A stretch of DNA of 64,000 bases from Gleimia coleocanis DSM 15436 (GCF_000159015.1 NZ_DS999540.1:154137-218136); one strand, 5' to 3'. Shown: positions 36,095 to 44,752, numbered from the stretch's first letter. A program made the numbers and translations. The notes: a model not told the origin generated them from the sequence alone.

Positions 36095-37318
36095 ATGTCT
36101 AGCAATGAAAAACCATTATTTCCCGTGCCCTTACACGGCACGAAAGCAAACACCCTAATCTGGACAGACCCCTACACTATTGACATAGAAACAGCTGCCC
36201 AGATTCGCATGATGAGTCGTGTCCCCTGGGTAGAACAAATCCGCATCATGCCAGACGTACACTGGGGTAATGGAGCAACCGTGGGCTCCGTAATCGCCAT
36301 GAAAGACGCGGTAGCACCCGCAGCAGTCGGAGTCGATATCGGATGCGGAATGGCCGCTGTAAACACCGGTTTGCGTTTAGAATCCCTCCCAGATGACTTA
36401 CACTCTCTACGCCTAGCATTCGAAGAAGTAGTACCAGTCGGACGAGCAGGTCATAAGAAAGCAGCGCCAATCTTAAAACAGGATCAGCAGCTAAGTAATC
36501 TAGCTACCGAAACCTTCCGTGATTTCTCACGACTGCATGCGGATTTACCCTTCGGACAACTGAAAACCATGCGCGCGCAGTGCGGTTCATTAGGGGGTGG
36601 AAACCACTTTATTGAACTCTGTTCAGATGACCACGGAGAAATCTGGTTAATGCTTCATTCTGGCTCTCGAAACATCGGCAAAGTCTTGGCTGAATACCAC
36701 ATGCACAAAGCTGCCAAACTGGAACACAACCTCACTTTAGAAGATCGTTCCATGTCTGTATTCATTTCTGGAACTGGTGAAATGGATGCCTACCTACATG
36801 ACCTCTACTGGGCACAGGACTACGCGAGACTAAACCGCGCTATCATGCTTGCAACCTTAAAAAATGCTCTGCTGAAAGTACTGCCGCAAGCAAACTTTGG
36901 GCAGGAGATTCAGTGCCACCACAACTATGTCGCGCAAGAAACCCACGGTGGTGTAGATGTGATTGTCACTCGTAAAGGTGCTATTCGCGCTGGCTCAGGC
37001 GACTTGGGTTTGATTCCCGGGTCGATGGGCACGGGGTCGTTCATTGTGCGTGGGTTGGGTAATGAAGCTTCTCTTTGTTCAGCTTCGCACGGTGCAGGGC
37101 GACGGATGTCTCGTAGTGAGGCGCGCCGTATTTATTCCGCGAGCGACTTAGCGGCGCAGACTGCGGGCGTTGAGTGTCGTAAGGATGCGGGAATTGTCGA
37201 TGAGATTCCAGCGGCTTATAAGGATTTGGATGAGGTGATCGCAGCTCAGACTCAGGAGCATTCTCCGCTGGTGGAGGTGGTGGCGCGGCTAACTACCTTA
37301 CTGTGCGTGAAGGGTTAG
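36095..37318 (+). CDS. rtcB: RtcB-family RNA ligase
   Basis: 407 residues, the size of E. coli RtcB. Metal and guanylylation sites: GVDIGCGMAAVNTG (Asp81, Cys84), GSLGGGNHFIEL, MLHSGSRNIGK, CHHNYVAQE, PGSMGTGSFIV and ASHGAGRRMSR with the nucleophilic His. It joins RNA 2',3'-cyclic phosphate or 3'-phosphate ends to 5'-OH using GTP and Mn, repairing tRNA or rRNA after toxin or stress cleavage. No RtcA, RtcR or archease gene is present; it is monocistronic behind an unusual 422-bp leader. Codon use and strand composition switch near 36960. Confidence 0.94.
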   Translation: MSSNEKPLFPVPLHGTKANTLIWTDPYTIDIETAAQIRMMSRVPWVEQIRIMPDVHWGNGATVGSVIAMKDAVAPAAVGVDIGCGMAAVNTGLRLESLPDDLHSLRLAFEEVVPVGRAGHKKAAPILKQDQQLSNLATETFRDFSRLHADLPFGQLKTMRAQCGSLGGGNHFIELCSDDHGEIWLMLHSGSRNIGKVLAEYHMHKAAKLEHNLTLEDRSMSVFISGTGEMDAYLHDLYWAQDYARLNRAIMLATLKNALLKVLPQANFGQEIQCHHNYVAQETHGGVDVIVTRKGAIRAGSGDLGLIPGSMGTGSFIVRGLGNEASLCSASHGAGRRMSRSEARRIYSASDLAAQTAGVECRKDAGIVDEIPAAYKDLDEVIAAQTQEHSPLVEVVARLTTLLCVKG

Positions 37319-37377
37319 TTCCCGAGGGCGTTTTCCTCTGTGTAACCGTATTTTGCTGGTTGCAGTGCTGATGAGTA

Positions 37378-37413
37378 AGTGTGGGGCTTTGGAAAAATCC
37401 AAAGCCCCACACT
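37378..37413. terminator. Bidirectional terminator between rtcB and pyrD
   Basis: Near-perfect arms (core GTGTGGGGCTTTGGA, 37379-37393; mate 37398-37412) around an AAAA loop, between convergent genes. Confidence 0.85.
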
Positions 37414-37429
37414 GGTTAAGTTTATTTGT

Positions 37430-38455
37430 TTATCGGTAGTTCTTTACTGCGCGGTTAATGCGTCCTGGGAAGGCTGGTCCTTCGTAGATGAAGGCTGTAA
37501 GTGCTTCCAGCAGGTCTGCGCCGGCGTCTAGGTATGAGATTGCATCATCTGGGGTGCTGATGCCGCCTACGCCAATGATGGTCTTATCGTAGTCGAGCTC
37601 TTTGCGCAGGTTCGCGACGATATCCAGGCCGCGGTTGAGTAGGCGCGGCCCAGAGATACCTCCGGATTCGTAGGAGTGTTTAATTGTGGTATTTGCGGCG
37701 ACTACGCCGGTTAGTCCGGTTTCGTTAACCAAGTCTGCTACTGCCAGGATGTCTTCATCTGCTAGGTCTGGGGCGATTTTGATGAATACTGACACGTCTC
37801 GCTGTGCTGCATTGTTTGCTGATTCCTGGGTGGTTTCAACGATTGGGCGAAGGCTTTCAACGGTTTGCAGGTCGCGTAGTCCGGGGGTATTTGGTGACGA
37901 AACGTTGATTACAAGGAAATCTGATAGTGGTGCCAGAGTGGAGGCGCAGATTTCGTAGTCGTTGAGGGCTTCGTCGTTTGAAGTGATTTTGTTTTTGCCG
38001 ATGTTAGAGCCGACTACGATTTTTCGGCCTGCTTCGGTGGAACGTAGTTTAGTGAGTTTCAGCAAAGCTGCATCGACGCCGTGGTTGTTGAACCCCATCT
38101 GGTTTCGGATTTCGCGGGTTTCTGGTAGGCGCCAGAGGCGTGGCTGCGGGTTACCTGGTTGTCCTTTAGGGGTGATGGTACCGATTTCGATAAACCCAAA
38201 TCCCAGGGCAGAGAACGCGTGGATGGCTTCTGCGTTCTTATCCATACCTGCTGCTAGTCCCAGGCGTCCTTGGACTCGTTTTGGTAGGAAGGAAGCGTTT
38301 GGTTCTAGTGAGGTGTCAGTGGGGTTAAAGGTTGCTCGGATAGCTGCGCGGCTGACTGGATTTGAGCCCGCTACAGTGAGGGCGTTCATTACCAGGTTGT
38401 GGGCGGTTTCTGGGTCTGAGTGGGTAATCAGGTTGTCGAATAGCCAGCGGTACAC
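37430..38455 (-). CDS. pyrD: Dihydroorotate dehydrogenase (quinone), class 2
   Basis: 341 residues. Class-2 features: N-terminal membrane-associating helices (MYRWLFDNLITHSDPETAHNL), GLAAGMDKNAEAI, FGFIEIGTITPKGQPGNPQPR, MGFNNHGVDA, LVINVSSPNTPGLRDLQ (catalytic Ser), VFIKIAPDL, NTTIKH and GVGGISTPDDAI. It oxidises dihydroorotate to orotate with FMN, passing electrons to menaquinone at the membrane. Downstream of an orphan gene in the same direction (48-bp gap). Confidence 0.95.
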   Translation of the reverse strand: MYRWLFDNLITHSDPETAHNLVMNALTVAGSNPVSRAAIRATFNPTDTSLEPNASFLPKRVQGRLGLAAGMDKNAEAIHAFSALGFGFIEIGTITPKGQPGNPQPRLWRLPETREIRNQMGFNNHGVDAALLKLTKLRSTEAGRKIVVGSNIGKNKITSNDEALNDYEICASTLAPLSDFLVINVSSPNTPGLRDLQTVESLRPIVETTQESANNAAQRDVSVFIKIAPDLADEDILAVADLVNETGLTGVVAANTTIKHSYESGGISGPRLLNRGLDIVANLRKELDYDKTIIGVGGISTPDDAISYLDAGADLLEALTAFIYEGPAFPGRINRAVKNYR

Positions 38456-38503
38456 GAGTTTTCCTTACTGTCAAGGGTCCCCATTTGAGGTTGTTTATCT
38501 AGT

Positions 38504-39079
38504 TTAGTCCCACCATGCCCACCACCCTACTTTGCAGGGGTTCCAGTGTGCGCGGGTTAGGTGCAGGTCATCTGGGGGTGCGAGGTGTGTTCTTATTTCT
38601 AGTTTATTAGTTATTACTTCCCAAAGGTTAGGATGTCCGTCGCTATTTTCATTTAGTGTGGGGTTTTGTTCGTAATAGATGAATCCTTCGATGGTGATGC
38701 GTTCGTCGAATCTGCCGGGTCCTATCGCGTAGCCGAAGAGTTCTATTTCTGTGGGGTGGTTTACGGCTAGTTCTAATAGTTCTACGCATTGTGGTGAGTT
38801 ATTTTGCCTGTCACTGAGGTTTCCAACGGGTAGGCGGTCTAGTAGTTGCGCGGCGGGTTTGGCTCCGACGCCCTCGAATGCTTCGTAGTCTGCGAATGGT
38901 TTTGCGTAGGGTTCTTCTGCTTCTAGCCATCCCCAGAGTCGGTCGCTTAGGTATGGGAGAATCAGACGGTTGATTCCGCGCTGGGTGGTCCACCCGCGGG
39001 TTGCGTACATTCCGGCGTGCGCGGGTGTGGATGTTTCATATTCTGCGCTTATGGTTTCGTGGTTTTCGGTGTTTGGCAT
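38504..39079 (-). CDS. Orphan 191-residue protein
   Basis: No family recognised. A good ribosome site (GGAAGGAA) precedes the ATG, supporting a real gene. Soluble, acidic, no signal peptide; rich in Trp and Tyr (RLWGWLEAEEPYAKPFADYEAF) with an odd C-terminus packed with Trp (HWNPCKVGWWAWWD). Stretches such as ERITIEGFIYYEQNP look like a beta-rich core. Upstream of pyrD in the same direction but with no apparent metabolic link. Confidence 0.6.
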   Translation of the reverse strand: MPNTENHETISAEYETSTPAHAGMYATRGWTTQRGINRLILPYLSDRLWGWLEAEEPYAKPFADYEAFEGVGAKPAAQLLDRLPVGNLSDRQNNSPQCVELLELAVNHPTEIELFGYAIGPGRFDERITIEGFIYYEQNPTLNENSDGHPNLWEVITNKLEIRTHLAPPDDLHLTRAHWNPCKVGWWAWWD

Positions 39080-39217
39080 GGGGGGTTCCTTCCGGTTTTG
39101 GTGCGGATAGGTTTAGCTTAAGTGTGGTTTCTGGAGGGCGAAACTGTCTTAAGTTTTTCTGTGGATAAGTGCTGCTATGAGTTTCCCTTGGGGATAACTT
39201 TGGGGGAAGATAAGAGG

Positions 39218-40036
39218 GTGCTGATTCATTTAGAAGATTTAACTGACTCTCGTCTAACCGACTACCTGCATATGACCGATGTGGCTTTGCGTTCTAAAAC
39301 GGAAACTGAGCTGGGACTGTTCATGGCTGAGTCTAAGAATGTGATTACTCGTGCGTTGAACTCTGGCTACCAGCCTAGATCGTTTTTGATGAGCCCTAAG
39401 TGGGTGGAGTCTATGCGTGAAGTGCTTGAACGCTTTGGCCCGGATGCCGGTGAGGTACCTGTTTTCATCGCTAGTGAGGAAATGTTGGAAACGCTCACGG
39501 GGTTTCATTTACATCGTGGAGCTATGGCAGCTATGCATCGGTTGCCTCTGCCAACGGCTGCTGATTTGTTGAAAACGGCGCGACGCATTGCGGTTTTAGA
39601 AGATATCGTTGACCACACTAATGTCGGGGCAATTTTCCGTTCTGCAGCGGCTATTGGTGTAGATGCCGTGTTAGTAACGCCTTCTTGTGCAGATCCTCTT
39701 TTTCGCCGTTCTGTCCGTGTTTCAATGGGGACGGTATTCCAGGTGCCGTGGACTCGCTTAGAAACTTGGCCAGAGCCGCAGCTGTTTAGAGAGCACGGTT
39801 TTGAGGTAGCTGCGCTGGCGCTGGGTGAGAACACGATTACTTTGGACGATTATACTGCTGAGTTAGCTACCGATCCTGCGCGTAGGGTGGCTTGGGTCTT
39901 AGGTTCTGAGGGATATGGTTTGAAAGAGCGGACCCTGCGCACTGTTGATAAGACTGTGATGATTCCTATGCAGCATGGGGTGGACTCTTTAAATGTGGCA
40001 GCTGCGGCAGCGGTAACTTTCTGGGCAACTAAGTAG
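39218..40036 (+). CDS. SpoU/TrmH-family RNA 2'-O-methyltransferase
   Basis: 272 residues from GTG 39218, preferred over GTG 39122 because the family starts with a short strand followed by D-x-R-L-x-D-Y (here EDLTDSRLTDYLHM). Substrate-binding N-domain with FMAESKNVITRAL, then the SPOUT knot: EDIVDHTNVGAIFRSAAAIG, RRSVRVSMGTVFQVPW, WVLGSEGYGL and MIPMQHGVDSLNVAAAAAV. Probably methylates rRNA or tRNA ribose; the target is not evident. Followed by the first direct-repeat copy flanking the DUF559 gene. Confidence 0.9.
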   Translation: MLIHLEDLTDSRLTDYLHMTDVALRSKTETELGLFMAESKNVITRALNSGYQPRSFLMSPKWVESMREVLERFGPDAGEVPVFIASEEMLETLTGFHLHRGAMAAMHRLPLPTAADLLKTARRIAVLEDIVDHTNVGAIFRSAAAIGVDAVLVTPSCADPLFRRSVRVSMGTVFQVPWTRLETWPEPQLFREHGFEVAALALGENTITLDDYTAELATDPARRVAWVLGSEGYGLKERTLRTVDKTVMIPMQHGVDSLNVAAAAAVTFWATK

Positions 40037-40061
40037 CTGTTTGCGTTTTTCTTCTTCGTTG

Positions 40062-40165
40062 TCCTAACGCCCGAACTCAAGTTCAGACGCAACCAAAACG
40101 CGGGAGTTTAAGTTCCCACGCAGACAAAACGCGGGAACTCACGTTCAGGCGCAGAAGTTATCCAC
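40062..40165 (+). repeat. 31-bp repeat array, locus D (left direct repeat of the DUF559 cassette)
   Basis: Three units (second and third starting at 40098 and 40129, 31 bp apart). Positions 40062-40146 match 41154-41238 at 80 of 85 positions by eye, giving direct repeats on both sides of the DUF559 gene. Differences cluster in one stem (CC/GG swaps that keep pairing-like symmetry). Confidence 0.8.
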
Positions 40166-40217
40166 AGGTTGCCACGCAGGGGTTTATTTTCTCGAGGGCG
40201 TTACCTAGGCTGTACGC

Positions 40218-41159
40218 ATGAAGAGAGAAACCTTATATTCCACTACCCCATTCCCAACTACCGAAGTACCAGAAATAGTTGAAAAGCTCGTCCACCGAGG
40301 TAAGACTTTCGTTTACCCCACGAATTTCCCTGCTTGGGAAGTATTCAATGCATCTGTCCTAGCTTTAGCTACACGGACTTACTTAGCTAGCAAGTTAGAG
40401 TTTTCTTTCAGTGGCTTATCTGCTGCCACTATCTACCAGATTCCAACAGCCAACCTACCTCTACGTTTAGATTTGGTTTACTTAGACGATAAGCCACACA
40501 GCAACACGAAAGTCGGATCGATGGGCGGAAAGGGCGGCATCGATGTTTACCGTACTAATCGCACTTATCCTGCTGAATCCAGAACTTTCGTAAACGGTCT
40601 ACCGGTACTTGCTGTTCCTTTCCTGCTAGCAGAATACTTGTCCACAGATTCACTCTCACAAGCACTCATTCTGGGCGATGCATTATGCCGTTTACATCTT
40701 CGGCTTACAGATCATTTTCTTTCAGATAAACAAATCGAAGCATTCCAAATGTTACGACTAGAAGTAACCGAAATAGCCAAAAAGTATTTCGATTTTGAAG
40801 CTGAGAAACAGATTCTTAAGCATCTGTCCCTAATCAATCCTCTTGCCGAATCGCCCTTAGAATCACAAGTTAGAGCTTACTTATATAGTGCAGGTCTGAA
40901 TCAGGTGATTTTACAGTTGCCGATCTCCGTTCACGAGAAAACTTATCGCGGCGATATTTTCCTCCCGATTTTAAATACTATTGTTGAATGTGATGGGAGT
41001 GGCAAATACGCCCTCGACCCTGCTAAAGAGGCTGAGTCTGCTCGACAAACAGAGATAGAAAAAGCAGGTTTTAAGGTAATCCGGATTAGTTGGGAACAAG
41101 CTCAAAGCCCAACGTTCATGAGTGAGCTTATGAATTCACTGGTGAGTGTACATTCCTAA
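40218..41159 (+). CDS. DUF559-type endonuclease-like protein with AbiEi-like N-terminal part
   Basis: 313 residues. The C-terminal ~110 residues look like the DUF559/Vsr-like PD-(D/E)xK fold: LESQVRAYLYSAGL, YRGDIFLPILNTIVECDGSGKYA (strand with ECDG), then ESARQTEIEKAGFKVIRISWEQ. The middle (SAATIYQIPTANLPLRLDLVY; VHRTNRTYP-like VYRTNRTYPA; LPVLAVPFLLAEYLS) matches the arrangement of actinobacterial proteins annotated as AbiEi-family antitoxin-like/DUF559. No AbiEii toxin is adjacent. It stands alone between two copies of an 85-bp direct repeat and its stop codon lies inside the right copy, suggesting a mobile or duplicated cassette. Confidence 0.7.
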   Translation: MKRETLYSTTPFPTTEVPEIVEKLVHRGKTFVYPTNFPAWEVFNASVLALATRTYLASKLEFSFSGLSAATIYQIPTANLPLRLDLVYLDDKPHSNTKVGSMGGKGGIDVYRTNRTYPAESRTFVNGLPVLAVPFLLAEYLSTDSLSQALILGDALCRLHLRLTDHFLSDKQIEAFQMLRLEVTEIAKKYFDFEAEKQILKHLSLINPLAESPLESQVRAYLYSAGLNQVILQLPISVHEKTYRGDIFLPILNTIVECDGSGKYALDPAKEAESARQTEIEKAGFKVIRISWEQAQSPTFMSELMNSLVSVHS

Positions 41160-41247
41160 CGCCCGAACTCAAGTTCAGGCGCAAGGAAAACGCGCCAGTT
41201 TAAGTTCCCACGCAGACAAAACGCGGGAACTCACGTTCCCGCGTTAA
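41154..41247 (+). repeat. 31-bp repeat array, locus E (right direct repeat of the DUF559 cassette)
   Basis: Three units, the last ending in a perfect palindrome GCGGGAACTC..GTTCCCGC followed by GTTAAAA that can act as a terminator between the convergent DUF559 and HAD genes. The repeat starts at TCCTAACGCC, which includes the DUF559 stop codon. Confidence 0.8.
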
Positions 41248-41260
41248 AAACTTACAGGCT

Positions 41261-42007
41261 TTAGTTTGCAAGTAAAGAATTAATTACTTCTACAGTTTCT
41301 TCCCAGCCAGAAACAGCCTGCGTCTCATACCCTGCAGCTTTCACTGGATAATCATTACCAGCTGGGTCAAGACGATCACCGATAAACAGTAAATCTTCCG
41401 CACTCCAGCCGTTCGCCTCTAGTACACGCTTAATCCCATAAGCCTTATCAATTCCTTTTGCCGTAACATCCACTGAAGTGGAACCCCCAGAGCGAACTTC
41501 TAACTCAGGTAACAGCGGAATCAAAGCATCGCGTAGTGACGTTTTCTTTTCCCCCGTGGGGTCCCACGCCTTTTTTGCTTCTACCGGCGCAGCCTGTCCC
41601 AGGGCAGAGAAAGTAATCTGTGAACCACGATCTTCCAAAATCGGACCCCACGTTGCGGATTCCCACAAGCCCAGTTCCCGCGCGGTAGATTCGATAATTT
41701 CTAAAGCATTAGACCGCACGCCCTCGGGTAAATCATTGATATAAACTGGCTGCCAGGTTTCCTCTGCAAAACGATAGTATCGGGTACCGCAGGTTGGCAT
41801 CAGATGCAGGTTCGTCAAGACTTCCGCATCCGCCCCCAAGTTTTCTAAAAGCTGGCTTTCAAACTGCCCCCACTGTCCCCCCGAAATCACGCAGACGGCA
41901 GTGCGCGCCAGCAAAGCACGCAACGCTTGCGCTACTTCAGCAGGCAATGGGCTTTTCGAGGGCGCTAAAGTGTCATCTAAGTCGAAAGCAATAATCTTTT
42001 TATCCAT
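41261..42007 (-). CDS. HAD-superfamily (Cof/phosphomannomutase-type) phosphatase
   Basis: 248 residues from ATG 42007. HAD motifs: IIAFDLDDTLAPSKSPL (nucleophile Asp), AVCVISGGQWGQF (motif II Ser/Thr), a type-IIB cap, ATAKGIDKAYGIKRVL (motif III Lys) and LLFIGDRLDPAGNDYPVKA (motif IV, GDxxDxxGND). It resembles eukaryotic-type phosphomannomutase/HAD-IIB phosphatases; substrate probably a sugar phosphate. Downstream of metS past a terminator. Confidence 0.88.
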   Translation of the reverse strand: MDKKIIAFDLDDTLAPSKSPLPAEVAQALRALLARTAVCVISGGQWGQFESQLLENLGADAEVLTNLHLMPTCGTRYYRFAEETWQPVYINDLPEGVRSNALEIIESTARELGLWESATWGPILEDRGSQITFSALGQAAPVEAKKAWDPTGEKKTSLRDALIPLLPELEVRSGGSTSVDVTAKGIDKAYGIKRVLEANGWSAEDLLFIGDRLDPAGNDYPVKAAGYETQAVSGWEETVEVINSLLAN

Positions 42008-42020
42008 AAACGCAACCATA

Positions 42021-42061
42021 ACTAAAAGTGGCGTGAACTTAAAGTCCACGCCACTTTTAGT
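42021..42061 (-). terminator. Terminator overlapping the metS stop codon
   Basis: Perfect 15-bp arms (ACTAAAAGTGGCGTG, 42021-42035; mate 42047-42061) with an 11-bp loop that is itself nearly palindromic. It lies between metS and the HAD gene, the outer arm touching the metS stop. Confidence 0.75.
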
Positions 42062-42204
42062 TAGTCAGTTAATGCGCCAACTGGCTCATCGTCCTCGGGC
42101 ACTTCCGGAACTGGCAAGGTGCGTAATGCCACGGTGGAAGCTACTAAACCACCCCAAACTACCAGGAGGGTAACGATTAATAGGATTAATGATGCTGGTT
42201 CCAT
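42061..42204 (-). CDS. metS: MetS-type small subunit of the NSS transporter
   Basis: 47 residues too short for routine gene calling: one membrane helix (LILLIVTLLVVWGGLVASTVAL) and a short acidic tail (VPEVPEDDEPVGALTD). In Corynebacterium the MetS peptide is required with MetP for methionine/alanine import, and such peptides follow the large subunit directly. Here it begins 3 bp after the transporter stop, with GAGGAG overlapping the end of that gene. Confidence 0.85.
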   Translation of the reverse strand: MEPASLILLIVTLLVVWGGLVASTVALRTLPVPEVPEDDEPVGALTD

Positions 42205-42207
42205 GTT

Positions 42208-43758
42208 TTACTCCTCTCCAGCGAATCGGACGATTGGTTCGTGCTTAGCATTAGGGCTCCACTTCATCCAAGTAAGCACTGCTGAAGATACGGCTGCGAA
42301 TCCGATACTACCCCAACCGAAGATCAGCAGTTTCGGATCTGTAACACCATAGCCGCCGTACCCGACAGTCAGATAGTCCACCAGCGCGAGGAACAGAATA
42401 ACGCTAAGTACCAGTGGAGCTAAAACACCAATCGCGTATTCCCAAATCCAGTGAATCTTAATGGAAGAAGTCGCATTGAGATGATAGCGCAATGCACGCA
42501 AGCGTGGTTTCACAACAAATGCCAAGACAACCATTGCGATAGCTGCGGTAACGACGCCGATGTTGTTAATGAATGAATCAACCACATCCAGAGTAGTAAG
42601 GCCCGTGGTGGTTGCAAAGAAGGCAACGGAAACTACCGACATGATTACGCCCATACCAACGGCTACGGTCTTAGCAGACCAACCAAACTTGTCTTGGAAT
42701 GAGCCGGAAATAAGCTGCAGCAAAGACAGTAGCGAGGTCACACCAGCAATGGTGAGTGAGGTAAAGAAAAGAATGCCAAACAGGGCCCCACCGGGCATCA
42801 TAGCGATCACAGTTGGGAAGGTAACAAAGGAAAGGATTGGGCCAGAGATGCCGTCAAGTTCTGCGACTGTTACGTGTTCTTGATGCGCCATGAAACCAAG
42901 GGTTGCAAAAACACCGATTCCAGCGAGGATTTCGAAAGATGAGTTAGCAAAACCCGCTACTAAGCCAGTGCCGGTGAGGTTAAAACGGCGTGGCAGGTAA
43001 GAGGCATAAGTCAGCATAATGCCAAAAGCAATGGACATGGAGAAGAAAATCTGGCTAACTGCTGCCAACCAGACTTTTCCGTTTAGAAGAGCTGCCCAGT
43101 CTGGGCGAAAGAACTCGTTTATACCTTCCATTGCTCCTGGTAGGAATAGTGCGCGTACAACGATTGCAACGAAAAGCACTACCAGTAGTGGGAGGAAGAG
43201 TTTATTTGCTGCTTCCACACCTTTGGAAACCCCTTGGGAAAGCACAAGGATTACTAGGATCCAGATTAGAGCTAGCGGGACGAGCACAGGTAGTACAGGA
43301 GTGAAAGCTACCAGGCTTTTACCATCTAACTGCAGGTATTCTTCAAGGAAGAATTTTTGAGCGTTTTGTTTCCACGCTAAGTTAACTGAATAGTAGGCGT
43401 AGGCTGCAGACCAGGCGATAACTACCGCGTAGTAGACAGTAATAATGGCAGATACCATTACCTGCCACCAGCCTAAAAATTCTGCTTTAGCGTGTAAGCG
43501 TTTAAAGGTTAGTGGAGCTGAACCGCGGTACTTGTGGCCAAGCGCGTAGTCTAGCAGCAGGATAGGGATGCCTACTCCCAGCAGGGCGAATAGGTAAGGG
43601 AGTAGGAATGCGCCACCACCATTACTGTAGGCGACGCCGGGGAAACGCCAGATGTTTCCCAAACCAATGGCAGATCCAACGGCTGCCATTAAGAATCCAA
43701 ATTGACCAGTCCACTGGTCTCGTGTTGCCCCGGTTTCCGAGGCGGTTTTCTGTGCCAT
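42208..43758 (-). CDS. metP: Sodium-dependent neurotransmitter-symporter-family amino-acid transporter (MetP type)
   Basis: 516 residues, about twelve helices. NSS signature: FGFLMAAVGSAIGLGNIWRFPGVAYSNGGGAF (helix 1 with unwound Na+/substrate site), then LLLDYALGHKYRG. Helix 6 region: IFFSMSIAFGIMLTYASYLP; helix 8: ILFFTSLTIAGVTSLLSLLQ. The accompanying 47-residue MetS-like peptide points to methionine or alanine uptake. Divergent from deoD. Confidence 0.9.
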   Translation of the reverse strand: MAQKTASETGATRDQWTGQFGFLMAAVGSAIGLGNIWRFPGVAYSNGGGAFLLPYLFALLGVGIPILLLDYALGHKYRGSAPLTFKRLHAKAEFLGWWQVMVSAIITVYYAVVIAWSAAYAYYSVNLAWKQNAQKFFLEEYLQLDGKSLVAFTPVLPVLVPLALIWILVILVLSQGVSKGVEAANKLFLPLLVVLFVAIVVRALFLPGAMEGINEFFRPDWAALLNGKVWLAAVSQIFFSMSIAFGIMLTYASYLPRRFNLTGTGLVAGFANSSFEILAGIGVFATLGFMAHQEHVTVAELDGISGPILSFVTFPTVIAMMPGGALFGILFFTSLTIAGVTSLLSLLQLISGSFQDKFGWSAKTVAVGMGVIMSVVSVAFFATTTGLTTLDVVDSFINNIGVVTAAIAMVVLAFVVKPRLRALRYHLNATSSIKIHWIWEYAIGVLAPLVLSVILFLALVDYLTVGYGGYGVTDPKLLIFGWGSIGFAAVSSAVLTWMKWSPNAKHEPIVRFAGEE

Positions 43759-43924
43759 GTTTACTCCTGTGTTATCTGAGGTTCAGTTTGAATATCAGAT
43801 AGTTTATAAAGCTACTCCCATTTGTGCTTTACCTTTTCTTGGTGTTCGCCTAATGAGACGATTACCTCTTGCTATCTGTGCCATCCCCCGCCCCACCCGA
43901 TCCAAGCACAGTAGCTCAAAAACC

Positions 43925-43953
43925 ATGACTCTCCCCCACTCAGCAGGTAAAAT
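43925..43953 (+). promoter_or_regulatory. Promoter of deoD
   Basis: ATGACT (43925-43930), 17-bp spacer, TAAAAT (43948-43953). Predicted start near 43960, leaving a leader of about 30 nt with GAAAGGA before the ATG. Confidence 0.5.
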
Positions 43954-43989
43954 AGATTGACAATGCTCTTGCTTCGAAAGGACCAAACT

Positions 43990-44697
43990 ATGGCAACCCC
44001 ACACATCAATGCTGAAATGGGAGACTTCGCACCAGCCGTCCTCATGCCCGGCGACCCAAAGCGCGCAGAACGCATCGCCCACATGCTCATGGACGACGCT
44101 AAACTCGTAACCGACGTACGCGGCATGCTCGGCTTCACCGGCACCGTAAACGGACGCCCACTATCAGTAATGGGCTCCGGCATGGGCCAGCCTTCCGCCA
44201 CCATCTACGCAACCGAACTCTACCGCTGGTTCGGCGTTGAACGAATCATCCGCGTCGGCACCTGTGGCGGTATCTCACCAAAAGTAAAGGTCGGTGACGT
44301 AGTCGTCGCACTCGGCGCACACACTGACTCTGCTATGAATACCCTGCGTATCCCAGGCGTACACTTCTCTGCCGTAGCATCCTTTAAACTTGCTTCGGCC
44401 GCCGTAGCTGCAGCAAAAGAAGCTGACAACGTACACGTCGGTACCATTATTTCTCGCGACCACTTCTACCTGCCAGTTGAAGGTCAGGTACAGAAACTCG
44501 CAGACTACGGGGTTCTCGGCGTCGAAATGGAAGCAGCTGCCATGTACGGTGTAGCAGCAGAATTCGGGAAAGAAGCACTCACCGTTCTTACCGTTTCTGA
44601 CCACCTGCTGGATGGCTCTGCAGACATGACCGCCGAAGAACGTGAAACCAAGTTCCGCGGCGCACTAGACCTAGCAGTCGCCGCAGCTTTTGTCTAA
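43990..44697 (+). CDS. deoD: Purine-nucleoside phosphorylase, DeoD type
   Basis: 235 residues from ATG 43990 (GAAAGGA 6 bp upstream; the frame is open further up but the family begins with ATPHINAxxGDFA). Motifs: VLMPGDPKRAERIA (phosphate loop), GMGQPSATIYATEL, RVGTCGGISPKVKVGDVVVA, GVEMEAAAMYGVA and VSDHLLDG (catalytic Asp). It splits purine nucleosides with phosphate for salvage. Coding strand is C/A-rich unlike neighbouring genes. Confidence 0.96.
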   Translation: MATPHINAEMGDFAPAVLMPGDPKRAERIAHMLMDDAKLVTDVRGMLGFTGTVNGRPLSVMGSGMGQPSATIYATELYRWFGVERIIRVGTCGGISPKVKVGDVVVALGAHTDSAMNTLRIPGVHFSAVASFKLASAAVAAAKEADNVHVGTIISRDHFYLPVEGQVQKLADYGVLGVEMEAAAMYGVAAEFGKEALTVLTVSDHLLDGSADMTAEERETKFRGALDLAVAAAFV

Positions 44698-44719
44698 AAC
44701 CCTGGAACACTAATCCATA

Positions 44720-44752
44720 AAAGCCGTGCAAACCTAAGGTTTGCACGGCTTT
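44720..44752. terminator. Bidirectional terminator between deoD and the DUF45 gene
   Basis: Perfect 15-bp arms (AAAGCCGTGCAAACC; mate GGTTTGCACGGCTTT) with a TAA loop, between convergent genes and followed by TTTA. Confidence 0.85.

Noticed and set aside
40218..41159. Complete AbiE toxin-antitoxin system
   Set aside because: No AbiEii-type nucleotidyltransferase toxin gene is adjacent on either side.
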